From: Salinisphaera hydrothermalis C41B8
Lineage (GTDB): Bacteria; Pseudomonadota; Gammaproteobacteria; Nevskiales; Salinisphaeraceae
Assembly (NCBI RefSeq): GCF_000732535.1
Contig: NZ_APNK01000023.1
Coordinates: 1 to 60,532 of the forward strand
Length of the DNA: 60,532 bases
Reading direction: 5' to 3'
Both the position numbers and the translations under genes were made by a program. Below, piece after piece: positions 27,670 to 36,361 of this stretch (the first letter of the stretch is position 1; each line of letters opens with the position of its first letter). The notes beneath the pieces are model-generated. The model made no database searches. It was not told where the DNA came from and was given only the letters and a program-made list of their open reading frames with translations.

Positions 27670-28878
27670 TCAAACTGGGGTCGCGGGCATCACGTCGGCG
27701 AACGCGTCAAGCGCGGCGTCGACGAAACCCGGGTCGTTGATATGGTGCGGCACGCGGATGACGCGGCGATCGGCCGTGGATTGCACGTTGGTTTCGATCG
27801 CATCGAACAGCGCGGCGTCCGCCTGCGGGTCGTAAAAGGGCTGGCCGGGCGCGTCGATCGCGGATACGCCGCCCTCCGGCAATAGGAAACGGACCGGGCC
27901 GTTGCAGGCATTGAGTTTGGCGGCGATCCATTCGCCCATGCGCCGGTTCTCGTCGACCGTCGTACGCATCAGGGTGACCTGGGCATTGTGCTCGTACAGC
28001 AGCCGGTCGCGATACTTGTCCGGCACGGTGTCACGGGCGCCGAAATTCACCATGTCGAGCGCGCCGCAGGCGCCGACGTACGGCACGCCGGTATGGGCGA
28101 TCGCATCCAGGCGCGACTCGCCGGCGCTCATCACGCCGCCCATGAGCAGATCGCAGACCTCGGTCGTACTGATATCGAGCACGCCGGCCAGGGCGCCGGA
28201 CTCGACCAGCTTCTCCATGGACTGACCGCCGGTGCCGGTGGCATGGAACACCAGACAGTCATAATCAGCCGACAGTTTATCGGTGAGCTGGGTGATACAG
28301 GGCGTGGTCACGCCGAACATGGTCAGACCCAGCGCCGGCTTGGTCCCAGTGGCGTCGGGTATCGGATGCTGCACCATGCCGGCCAGGGCATGCGCGGCGT
28401 TGCCGATGACCACCCGCGAGATACGGTTCAGGCCGGCCACATCGGTCACCGAATACATCATGCAGATATCGCTTGGCCCGACGTAGGGCGCGACATTACC
28501 GGAGGCGACGGTGGACACCATGACCTTCGGCAAGCCGACCGGCAGACGCCGCATCGCCGGTGTCACAAGCGCGGTGCCGCCGGAACCGCCCAGACCCAGA
28601 ATGCCGGCGATATCGGACTGGTCCTGGACATATCGTTCAAAGGCCAGCGCCATCGCGGCCACCGCCTTGCCGCGATCGTCGATGGTCAGAATAGAAGTGC
28701 CGTCGGGGTGGTAGGCCGCAACGGTAGCGGCATCGATATCGGCCGGCTCGCGCTCGGCTTGGCCGGTGCCGAGATCGACGATCCGGGCCGCCACGCCGAC
28801 CGCGTTCAGGCAATCCCGGGCATAGTGCAGCTCGGCGCCCTTGGTATCGCAGGTGCCCGCGACGAGTACGGTACTCAT
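27670..28878 (-). CDS. UPF0261 / Tm-1-like ATP-binding domain protein
   Basis: 402 aa. It begins [23 protein letters not shown], the UPF0261 N-terminal motif, with [35 protein letters not shown], then [18 protein letters not shown] and [14 protein letters not shown]-type ([15 protein letters not shown]) loops, and the C-terminal [12 protein letters not shown]. The plant relative Tm-1 binds ATP and inhibits a viral replicase; the bacterial role is unknown. It is the first gene of a three-gene operon with a ribosome site GGAGGAG just upstream. Confidence 0.93.
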   Translation of the reverse strand: MSTVLVAGTCDTKGAELHYARDCLNAVGVAARIVDLGTGQAEREPADIDAATVAAYHPDGTSILTIDDRGKAVAAMALAFERYVQDQSDIAGILGLGGSGGTALVTPAMRRLPVGLPKVMVSTVASGNVAPYVGPSDICMMYSVTDVAGLNRISRVVIGNAAHALAGMVQHPIPDATGTKPALGLTMFGVTTPCITQLTDKLSADYDCLVFHATGTGGQSMEKLVESGALAGVLDISTTEVCDLLMGGVMSAGESRLDAIAHTGVPYVGACGALDMVNFGARDTVPDKYRDRLLYEHNAQVTLMRTTVDENRRMGEWIAAKLNACNGPVRFLLPEGGVSAIDAPGQPFYDPQADAALFDAIETNVQSTADRRVIRVPHHINDPGFVDAALDAFADVMPATPV

Positions 28879-29086
28879 CGGCTCTCCTCCTGTTTTTGAG
28901 GATCACGATACCACTTCGGCTGGCGCTTGCTCGCGCGCCCAGCGGCGTGCCGGCGTAGGGCGAGTTGCGGGGCGCATGGGCCGCGTCAGGATGCAGGCCG
29001 CGGACTCGTTACGAGGCCCCATGTCATCTTGTTTCGGCCGCCGGTCGCGATCTTTGGGGTTGCGACCGGCGCCTGCTATGACGCGA

Positions 29087-30898
29087 TCAGGACGTGCGTC
29101 GCTTGGCCTTCGACGGGCTCTTCGAACCGGCCTTCATCTTTTTCTTCTTTGCGGCCGACTTCTTGTGGCGCGGCTTGTCCTTCCCGGGCCCGGGCTTACG
29201 GCGACCGGCCGAGGCGCTGTCACCGAAGCTGTTTTTCACCCGGCTGATTGCGAGCTGCCGGTTGGCCACCCAGACGGTCTTCAGATGTTCGAAGACATCA
29301 TCGGGCATACCCTGCGGCAGATCGACCAGGCTGAAATCGTCGTGGATCGCGATTCGGCCGATATGCTGGCTGTCCACGCCGGCCTCGTTGGCAATCGCGC
29401 CCACGAGATTGCGCGGTGCCACGCCGTGCTCGCGGCCGACCTCGACGCGGAAGGTCTCGAGGTTCGAGTCGTCGGTCGCGATCTTCTTCTTGCGGCCTTT
29501 CTTTTCGCCGCCGGCGTCGTCATGGAAAGCCGTGCCGGCGGATTTCTCGACCGGGGCAGATTCGAGCATCAACGGCTCGCCGCCCTGAGCCAGGCGGGCG
29601 AGGGCGGCCGCGAGCTGTGCCGGGGCGACGTTGTGCTCGTGGCGGTAGGTTTCGACCAGCTCCTCGAACGGTTCCAGACCGCCGGCGGCCAGCGTCTCGG
29701 TAATGCGCTGCTTGAAGCGTTCGACGCGCTGGGCGTTGACTTCCGCGATGCTCGGCACGTCCATCGGCTCGATGGCCTGGCGGGTCGCGCGTTCGATGTT
29801 CTTGAACAGCCGCTTCTCGCGCATGGTCACGAACAAGATCGCGTCGCCGCGACGGCCGGCACGCCCGGTCCGGCCGATGCGATGCACGTACGACTCGGTG
29901 TCGTACGGGATATCAAAGTTGATGACGTGACTGATGCGCTCCACGTCCAGCCCACGGGCGGCGACGTCGGTGGCCACGATGACGTCGATCTGTCCGTTCT
30001 TGAGCTGGGCGATCGTGCGTTCGCGCTGGGCCTGCACGATGTCGCCGTTCAAGGCCGCGGAGGCATAGCCGCGGGCGGCGATCTTCTCGGCCAGCTCGTC
30101 GGTGGCTTTCTTGGTTCGCGCGAACACGATCATCGCGTCGAACGGTTCGGCCTCGAGCAGGCGGGTAAGCGCTTCGAGCTTGCTGATACCACCGCCGACG
30201 ATCCAGTAGCGCTGGCGGATATTGTCCGCGGTTGTCGTGCGCGTCTTGATCGTGACTTCCTGCGGATCGCGCAGGTGCGTCTTGGCAATACGGCGGATCG
30301 CGCCTGGCATGGTGGCCGAAAACAAGGCGACCTGACGTTCCGGCGGCGTTTTTTCGAAGACATGCTCGACGTCGTCGATGAAGCCCATGCGCAGCATTTC
30401 GTCGGCTTCGTCAAGCACCAGCCATTCCAGGCTGTCCAGGCGCAGCGTGCCGCGATTCAGATGATCGATCACCCGCCCCGGCGTGCCCACGACCACGTCT
30501 ACACCGCGCTTGAGAGCGGCCAACTGCGGGCCATAACCCTGGCCGCCGTAGATCGGCAGCACATGAAAGCCGGGCATATGCGAGGCATAGCGCTGGAACG
30601 CTTCGGCCACCTGAATGGCCAGCTCGCGCGTCGGCGCGAGTACCAGCGCCCGGGGGGCCTTGGTATCGCCGGCACGCAGGGTCGACAGAATCGGCAGCGC
30701 GAAGGCCGCCGTCTTGCCGGTGCCGGTCTGGGCCTGGCCCAGCACGTCGCGCCCGGCCAGCAGCGGGCCGATCGTGGCGGCCTGGATCGGCGAGGGCGTT
30801 TCATAGCCGACGTCGGACAATGCCGCCATTACGGCATCGGACAGGCCCATGGCCGCGAACGGCATGGGTTCGGTATCGGGAGTATCGGGGGAAGACAT
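29087..30898 (-). CDS. deaD: DEAD-box ATP-dependent RNA helicase (DeaD/CsdA-like)
   Basis: 603 aa from the ATG at 30898 (MSSPDTPD); the frame runs on upstream without conserved sequence. Motifs: Q motif (GYETPSPIQ), I (AQTGTGKT), Ia (PTRELAIQV), GG, II (DEAD), III (SAT), and the helicase-C IV-VI block including ARGLDVERISHVINFDIP and HRIGRTGRAG. A C-terminal DbpA-like RNA-binding domain (about 470-545, VGREHGVAPRNLVGAIANEAGV) is followed by a lysine-rich tail. It acts in ribosome assembly and mRNA turnover, often cold-induced. The 5' region (30899-31012) could be a leader. Confidence 0.94.
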   Translation of the reverse strand: MSSPDTPDTEPMPFAAMGLSDAVMAALSDVGYETPSPIQAATIGPLLAGRDVLGQAQTGTGKTAAFALPILSTLRAGDTKAPRALVLAPTRELAIQVAEAFQRYASHMPGFHVLPIYGGQGYGPQLAALKRGVDVVVGTPGRVIDHLNRGTLRLDSLEWLVLDEADEMLRMGFIDDVEHVFEKTPPERQVALFSATMPGAIRRIAKTHLRDPQEVTIKTRTTTADNIRQRYWIVGGGISKLEALTRLLEAEPFDAMIVFARTKKATDELAEKIAARGYASAALNGDIVQAQRERTIAQLKNGQIDVIVATDVAARGLDVERISHVINFDIPYDTESYVHRIGRTGRAGRRGDAILFVTMREKRLFKNIERATRQAIEPMDVPSIAEVNAQRVERFKQRITETLAAGGLEPFEELVETYRHEHNVAPAQLAAALARLAQGGEPLMLESAPVEKSAGTAFHDDAGGEKKGRKKKIATDDSNLETFRVEVGREHGVAPRNLVGAIANEAGVDSQHIGRIAIHDDFSLVDLPQGMPDDVFEHLKTVWVANRQLAISRVKNSFGDSASAGRRKPGPGKDKPRHKKSAAKKKKMKAGSKSPSKAKRRTS

Positions 30899-31012
30899 GC
30901 AATGCCTGCAGTATCGGGCGCCGTGTCGCGCCGGAAAACATCCGCGCCGGAACGGCACGGGAGCGCATAGTGTAACGATTTCGGCCGGCGTTCGTGGGCG
31001 GTAAATCGACAT

Positions 31013-31377
31013 CGAGCGCGAATAGAGCTGATGAGCGCCGTCTCAACGCGGCGGCGGCGATACAGCGCCCGAATCACAAGGGGGGCGACGTTGCCTGGAT
31101 CGAACCGGCGTTGATCTTCGGCATGCGGCGTTTCTCTGGCTGTCGACAAAACTGACGGCCCGTGGATCCTGCGGTCCTCGCTGCGTCGGGCTACCCCGAT
31201 GGCTGGATCGGCGGGGGCGATGTATTTATCGCAGCCTGCGAGTTCGTGGCTTGGCGTGCTTGGTGACGCGGCGATGGGTGTGCGCTGCGGGAGGCGTGTC
31301 GAAAATAGTTACAGTCTACCCCGGCGAATCGAGTTGGATCGTCTTTGAATGCAATGAAAACAAAAAGATATAGGGGT
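31013..31377. other. Intergenic region upstream of helicase and PEP-CTERM genes
   Basis: Divergent spacer. It becomes AT-richer from about 31300 to 31377 just before the sigma-54 promoter. It probably holds the helicase promoter and activator sites for the PEP-CTERM gene; no individual site could be fixed. Confidence 0.4.
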
Positions 31378-31393
31378 TGGCATGCGATTCGCT
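31378..31393 (+). promoter_or_regulatory. Sigma-54 (RpoN) promoter
   Basis: TGGCATG-CGAT-TCGCT: compare the consensus TGGCACG-N4-TTGCT. The GG (31379-31380) and GC (31391-31392) doublets are exactly 12 bases apart, giving a start site near 31404 and an 80-base leader before the PEP-CTERM gene. PEP-CTERM genes are commonly driven by sigma-54 with the PrsK/PrsR system. Confidence 0.72.
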
Positions 31394-31485
31394 AAGGACA
31401 ATCTTCAAAGGCTGTTTCTGGCCAACGACCGCCAGCCCGCATCGGTGCTCGGCGGTTGATTGCTACAGGTTCGAGGGGACCCCGG

Positions 31486-32475
31486 ATGCATCGTTATTTG
31501 TCGGTCGTGTTCGCTGCGGCGATTGGTCTGTCGGTTGCAAGCACTGCCTCGGCGAGCATGCTCTCGGCCGGCGACGTGCTCAACCAGTTCAATCTGGTGG
31601 TATTCGGCGATCTGAATACGTCGTCGCACGTCGACGGGCGGACTTATGTCGGCGGGAATCTCACCGGCAACGGTGATTTCTACCAGCACGGCAGCCAGGC
31701 CCCGACGTCGGCCTATCCGGCGCTGATCGTCGGGGGCAACGTTACCGGCGGCGACAAGCACGTCAACAGCAACGGCGACGCATGGATTGGTGGCAACGTC
31801 GATCACCTGACCATGAACGGCGGTACCGCCACCGTGGGCGGAAGCGTGGATACGTCGAGCTCGCACGGCAACATTCAAACCGGCAGCGTGGCCATTCCGG
31901 ATCTGGAATCGATCCTACGTGGTTACTCGAGTTCGCTCGCGGGTGAAGCCGGCAATGCAACGGTCAGCATCAACGGCGGCCGGGCCACGTTCACGGCCGA
32001 TGCCAGCCAGCCGCTGACCGTATTCAATATCGCGGGCAGCTTCTTCAACGGCATCAACGAAATTCAGGTGAACAGCGATCCATCGGCTCAGGTACTGATT
32101 AACGTGGACGGAGATCCCGGCCGGATCGCTGCCAACTTCCTGGGCGATTATTCGTCGTCGCAGCCGAACCTGCTGTGGAACTTTTTCGATGCCTCCGCCA
32201 TCGATTTCCAGAACCAGTTCCGCGGCTCGATCCTGGCGCCGGATGCATCGATCTCCAATGAGAACAACCTCGAAGGCAGCGTCGTGGCGAACACGTTCGA
32301 CCAGCATGGCGAAGTGCATCTGCCGGGGTTCGGCAATAACTTCCCGCCGGTCGATCAGCCGCCCGCCGATGTGCCGGAACCGTCGGCCTGGCTGTTGTTC
32401 CTGGTGGGCATCGTCGCGATCGGCGTCGTGCGGTATCGCCGAACGCCGCTCGATCGGGCCACGGCCGGAGCCTGA
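31486..32475 (+). CDS. Choice-of-anchor A family protein with PEP-CTERM sorting signal
   Basis: 329 aa, secreted. Signal peptide MHRYLSVVFAAAIGLSVASTASA, then the choice-of-anchor A domain (LNQFNLVVFGDLNTSSHVDGRTYVGGNLTGNG, later FVNG-type repeats and GSILAPDASISNENNLEGSVVANTF), then a C-terminal tripartite sorting signal VPEPSAWLLFLVGIVAIGVV followed by basic RYRR. PEP-CTERM proteins are processed by exosortase and linked with exopolysaccharide and biofilm matrix. The start at 31486 has GAGGGG upstream. No exosortase gene is in the window. A sigma-54 promoter precedes it. Confidence 0.93.
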   Translation: MHRYLSVVFAAAIGLSVASTASASMLSAGDVLNQFNLVVFGDLNTSSHVDGRTYVGGNLTGNGDFYQHGSQAPTSAYPALIVGGNVTGGDKHVNSNGDAWIGGNVDHLTMNGGTATVGGSVDTSSSHGNIQTGSVAIPDLESILRGYSSSLAGEAGNATVSINGGRATFTADASQPLTVFNIAGSFFNGINEIQVNSDPSAQVLINVDGDPGRIAANFLGDYSSSQPNLLWNFFDASAIDFQNQFRGSILAPDASISNENNLEGSVVANTFDQHGEVHLPGFGNNFPPVDQPPADVPEPSAWLLFLVGIVAIGVVRYRRTPLDRATAGA

Positions 32476-32597
32476 GCGGCCTTCTTTGGAATGCCGCCGT
32501 CGTGATTCAGCCGTATCTTCGGCGCGCCGCCCAAGCGCGGTATCATCAATCTGCGTCGCCAGGCGGCGTCCTGATCCGCGGCCAACGTGACGGCTGA

Positions 32598-33512
32598 ATG
32601 AATCGCTACGACTGTGACCGGATGCTGGTGGCCGTGCTGGAGCTCGGCAGCTTCGCGGCCGCGGCACGACGCATCGGGGTGAGCTCGGCGACCGCCTCTA
32701 AAATGATCGCGCGTCTGGAGCAGCAGCTCGGCGTTCAGCTGATCCAGCGCACCACGCGGGCGCTGTCGGCGACGGAGGCGGGGCAGCTCTATTTCGAGGG
32801 CATTCGGGGCGTGCTCGAATCGCTCGACGAACTCGACACGGCGGTCACGACACGCAGTGCGGAGCCGGCCGGGCATCTACGTATTTCCGTGCCGCATACA
32901 TTCGGCGTGCGCTGGGTGGTGCCGAGCCTGAACGCGTTCGCCGCGCGCTATCAACGGATCAGCCTGGACGTGTCGTTCGCCGATCGGGCGGTGAATCTGG
33001 TTCAGGAAGGTTACGACGCGGCCGTGCGTATCGGTCGTCTCACCGACAGCACGCTGGTCGCACGGCGCCTCACGTCATCACGCGCCTGGCTGGTTGCGGC
33101 CAAGGGCTATCTCGACCAGCACGGCACACCCCAGACGCCGGGCGATCTGGCGAAGCATGATTGCGTCATCGATACCAATTTCCCCGATCCCTGTATCTGG
33201 CGGTTCGACGCCGGTGCGCATGAGCCCGCGGTGCGTGTCGCGGTCGAATCCCGGCTCAGTTTCTCCGATGCCGAAGCCGTGCTGGAAGCGGCCCGCGCCG
33301 GCCTCGGCGTAGCGCGCATACCCGGCTTCGTGGCTTCTTCGAGTGTGGCCGACGGCCATCTGGTGAGGTTGCTGCCGCGGTGGACGATTCCGGGTACCGG
33401 CGTTTATGTGGTGCATCCGGCGGGCCGTCGTCCGCCGCACAAGGTACGGCTCCTGATCGATTGGCTCGTCGATTATTTCGATGATCCGCCGGCATGGGAA
33501 GCTTCCGGCTGA
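32598..33512 (+). CDS. LysR family transcriptional regulator
   Basis: 304 aa. The N-terminal DNA-binding domain MNRYDCDRMLVAVLELGSFAAAARRIGVSSATASKMIARLEQQLG is followed by a substrate-binding domain with LRISVPHTFGVRWVVPSLNAFAARY and GLGVARIPGFVA, typical of the large DsdC/AaeR-like group. Targets unknown; the nearest genes downstream are the small membrane protein and VOC gene. It is on the same strand as both. Confidence 0.93.
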   Translation: MNRYDCDRMLVAVLELGSFAAAARRIGVSSATASKMIARLEQQLGVQLIQRTTRALSATEAGQLYFEGIRGVLESLDELDTAVTTRSAEPAGHLRISVPHTFGVRWVVPSLNAFAARYQRISLDVSFADRAVNLVQEGYDAAVRIGRLTDSTLVARRLTSSRAWLVAAKGYLDQHGTPQTPGDLAKHDCVIDTNFPDPCIWRFDAGAHEPAVRVAVESRLSFSDAEAVLEAARAGLGVARIPGFVASSSVADGHLVRLLPRWTIPGTGVYVVHPAGRRPPHKVRLLIDWLVDYFDDPPAWEASG

Positions 33513-33622
33513 CGATTGTTTCGATTTCGGAAAGTGTCAAAACACGGTCGGGCGGCTGGCGGCCGACGCGACGAGCGCGCAATCTCGTGCCATGACGTGT
33601 AATGGCATACGCGAGGTTGACC

Positions 33623-33823
33623 ATGGTTGATGATCGTTTAGCCCCCTGGGCGTGGCGCTTGTTGCGCCTTGGGCCGGCCGCTTTGTTGTGGTTTTACGGC
33701 CGGGAATATCCGGCGTTCGTGATGCTGCCGCTCGGGGCGGTTTCGCTGTCCGGCAATGGCGTACTGGTGTGGCAGCGACGGCTCGAGGGCACGCGTCTTC
33801 GTGCCGGCTGGAGCGCGGCATGA
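33623..33823 (+). CDS. Small membrane protein of unknown function
   Basis: 66 aa from ATG at 33623 with GAGG upstream. Two short hydrophobic stretches (LLRLGPAALLWFYG and FVMLPLGAVSLSGNGVLVW) suggest membrane insertion. I do not recognise a family. The case for it is its stop TGA overlapping the next gene's ATG (ATGA at 33820-33823), a translational coupling geometry, and a sensible ribosome site. It could still be a chance frame. Confidence 0.5.
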   Translation: MVDDRLAPWAWRLLRLGPAALLWFYGREYPAFVMLPLGAVSLSGNGVLVWQRRLEGTRLRAGWSAA

Positions 33824-34629
33824 ACGCGTCATCGACATCCGCACTGACGATAGACCGCGTTGAACTGGTGGTGCGCAATTTGCGCGCCACACGGGCGTTC
33901 TATGAAAACGTGCTCGGTCTGCATCCCGTGTCCGAACAGACCGGCGAGTTGTCGCTCGGGGCCGGCGGGCGTGGTTTCCTGCGCCTGATCGAACGGCCCG
34001 ACGCCACGCCGTCCAATCCGCGGGCTGCCGGCTTGTTCCACACGGCTTTTCTGATGCCGTCGCGCGGCGAACTCGCGCGTTGGCTTCGGCATGTCCTCGA
34101 TCGCCGGGTCCGGCTCGACGGCGCGTCGGATCATCTCGTCAGCGAAGCAATCTATCTGCAGGATCCGGAAGGTAATGGCGTAGAGGTTTATGCCGATCGG
34201 CCGCGCGCGGTCTGGGGCTGGCAGGACGGTCAGGTCCGGATGGCCACGGCGCCGCTCGATGTGCGCGATCTGCTGGCAGCGGCTGACGAACGCCAGTGGT
34301 CGGGTGTCGCGGATACGGCGTGCATCGGGCATGTCCACCTGCAGGTCGGCGATACGAAGGTTGCCGAACAGTTCTTCGGAGAGCAGATCGGTCTCGATCT
34401 GACCTGTCGCTACCCCAGTGCGAGTTTCTTCTCGCGGGGTGGTTATCATCACCACATCGCGGCCAACAGCTGGAACAGCGCTGGCGCGGTGCGCCGTGCC
34501 GAGGGCGTTGCCGGATTGCAGCGCATCGCGTTGGGACTGGCGTCGGGTCCGGCCCGCGCGACCGAAGTGGTCGACCCCTGGGGCATGGTCTATCAATTGG
34601 CGCCGCGTTCCGAAAGTTCCGCCGCTTGA
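33820..34629 (+). CDS. Two-domain VOC protein, catechol-2,3-dioxygenase-like
   Basis: 269 aa, two vicinal-oxygen-chelate domains. Domain 1: VELVVRNLRATRAFYENVLGLHPV with HTAFLM and GNGVEVYAD; domain 2: CIGHVHLQVGDTKVAEQFFGEQIGLDL with GYHHHIAANSWNS. The histidine/glutamate metal set of extradiol dioxygenases (CatE/YfiE-type) is plausible: H in FHTAFL, H in GHVHL, H in YHHHIAAN. Catalysis unproven. It is coupled to the preceding small ORF and ends before a hairpin at 34668. Confidence 0.9.
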   Translation: MNASSTSALTIDRVELVVRNLRATRAFYENVLGLHPVSEQTGELSLGAGGRGFLRLIERPDATPSNPRAAGLFHTAFLMPSRGELARWLRHVLDRRVRLDGASDHLVSEAIYLQDPEGNGVEVYADRPRAVWGWQDGQVRMATAPLDVRDLLAAADERQWSGVADTACIGHVHLQVGDTKVAEQFFGEQIGLDLTCRYPSASFFSRGGYHHHIAANSWNSAGAVRRAEGVAGLQRIALGLASGPARATEVVDPWGMVYQLAPRSESSAA

Positions 34630-34667
34630 GAACGCGGCCCCGTACGCGAATGCGGGGTCGGCTCGCG

Positions 34668-34694
34668 ATCGGCAGGCACAGGTGGCCTGCCGAT
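34668..34694. terminator. Hairpin between convergent genes
   Basis: ATCGGCAGGC/GCCTGCCGAT, ten perfect pairs with a seven-base loop, between the convergent VOC and flavin-binding genes; it overlaps the stop codon region of the latter. No long T tract. Likely a bidirectional 3'-end structure. Confidence 0.55.
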
Positions 34695-35239
34695 TACGGC
34701 GCTCGGGCGCGACGCGCGCCCTGTCCATGCATGCAGGCGCTACGCGGCCGGGTTGCCGGCGATCCGGGCTCGAGCGGCACTTCAACCCGCATGTCCACCG
34801 TGGACGGCTCGAGCTGTTGTTCCGAAAGACAGTTCAACCATGCCTGGATCGGGCGGGCCCGATAAAAACGCCGGAGCCCGTCACCGAAAAACGCCTCGAG
34901 ATCGACATCCTGACCCGGATAGATCAGCTCATGCGCGCGCCGGGCTTCACCGCGGTCGGCCACGACGGCCGCGTCACACCGCAAGTAAAGACAACGGTGG
35001 TTGTTCGTGCCGCGCTCACGCATCGAATCGTAATACGTCACGAACACCGTCGGGTTCGCTCGGATATTTCGCGAGTGGATCGCCTCGGTCCAGGACGACC
35101 AGTAAAGATCGAGATTCGTATCGGCGATAGCGGTCACCGGCGTGTTCCAGGGCCGATCGTCGTGCGACGTGGCGACGTTCGCACACAGTATCGTGCTCAA
35201 TAGCTCGGCGCCGCGTGCGCCCAGGTCTTGTGTATTCAT
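34694..35239 (-). CDS. Pyridoxamine 5'-phosphate oxidase-family flavin-binding protein
   Basis: 181 aa from the ATG at 35239 (MNTQDLG). Split-barrel pattern LSTILCANVATSHDDRPWNTPVTAIADTNLDLYWSSWTEAIHSRNIRANPTVFVTYYDS, as in PNPOx-like FMN or F420/haem-binding proteins of general stress or pyridoxal function. The upstream in-frame sequence is not conserved and was excluded. It is divergent from the broken LysR gene (127-base gap), its probable former regulator. Confidence 0.88.
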   Translation of the reverse strand: MNTQDLGARGAELLSTILCANVATSHDDRPWNTPVTAIADTNLDLYWSSWTEAIHSRNIRANPTVFVTYYDSMRERGTNNHRCLYLRCDAAVVADRGEARRAHELIYPGQDVDLEAFFGDGLRRFYRARPIQAWLNCLSEQQLEPSTVDMRVEVPLEPGSPATRPRSACMHGQGARRARAP

Positions 35240-35366
35240 CAGAGTCCCCGTTTGGCAACGAGCGGGGCGGTGTGGGTGTGGAGGCCGGCCGCGGACTGCC
35301 GAGCCACTGTAAGCAAGCACCCGAATCATAAAAAACGATTTACGCTGATATTTTCGATCGCAAATA

Positions 35367-36280
35367 ATGATGAGGTCGTCGCCCCGTGCAGCTCTAGTCG
35401 CTACGCTGTTCGTTTCGGTGGCCGAGACCGGCAGTTTCAGTCTTGCGGCCCAACGCATGCATACCGTGCAATCGAATGTCACCGCGCATGTGAAGAAACT
35501 CGAGCGCGAATTGAGCGTCGCATTGTTTCAGCGGAACGGTAAGGTCGGTCTCACGTCGGCAGGGCATCGGCTGTTGTCGCATGCCAGACGAACGCTCGCC
35601 GCCCAGGATGACGCGCTGGCCGTCTTTCGCGATAGCAATACACCCAGTGGCGTGCGCCGTATCGGCTCGATGGAAACCACCACGGCAGACGTTCGGCTCC
35701 CACGCTCTTGACGCGCTATCACGCCGATTTTCCGGCGGTCGGTCTGCGTTTGAGCCCGGGCAGCACGGCCGATATCGGGGCCCAGCTGCTCGAGGGTACG
35801 CTGGACGGTGCGTTCATCGCCGGCCCGGTACCGCATTCACGGTGGTATACCGTGGACGCCTTCCATGGATCCCTGGTACTCGCGACCGATAAGCCGTTGC
35901 AGGCTTTGCCATCGGCCGACGAACTGTTCGAACTCCTGTTTCGGGCCTTCGCCCCAGGCTGTCACTATCGCCACCGCGTCGAGAGCCTGTTTGATCATCT
36001 GGGGCTCTACGGCGGTCGTATCTTCGAGTTCGGCTCCAACGAGGGCATTCTCGGCTGTGTTGCGGCCGCTATGGGCTATGCGCTGCTGCCCAAAACGGTG
36101 GTCGAGGCGCAACGCTCGGGTTTCGCCGTGTATTTCTTCGATCTGCCGAGCGATGTCGGTCATGTCGTGACGCGGTTCGCAGCCATGTGCAGAGCAGGGT
36201 GGTCGCCGGCGCTGGTGGCTTTCGAGCGGTCGGTGCGCTGTGCCGGTTTCGAAAGTGCACTGCCCGCGGCGAGCGCATAG
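35367..36280 (+). pseudogene. LysR family regulator, frameshifted
   Basis: The first part (35367-35711) gives the LysR helix-turn-helix VATLFVSVAETGSFSLAAQRMHTVQSNVTAHVKKLERELSVALFQR and stops after RRIGSMETTTADVRLP. The second part (35708-36280) continues in another frame as LLTRYHADFPAVGLRLSPGS to the C terminus (LLPKTVVEAQRSG). Normal relatives read GSMETTTA.RLPPLLTRYH, so one base is missing near 35700-35704 (CCCACGCTC; CCACCGCTC would restore it). Either a real recent loss or a sequencing error. Confidence 0.85.
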
Positions 36281-36361
36281 CGGCGGGTTTTCGACCGGGC
36301 GACATGGCCCGGTCGATCGCTGCGTGGCCTGGGCCGTGGCAAGAAGGCCCCGCCGCGAGAC

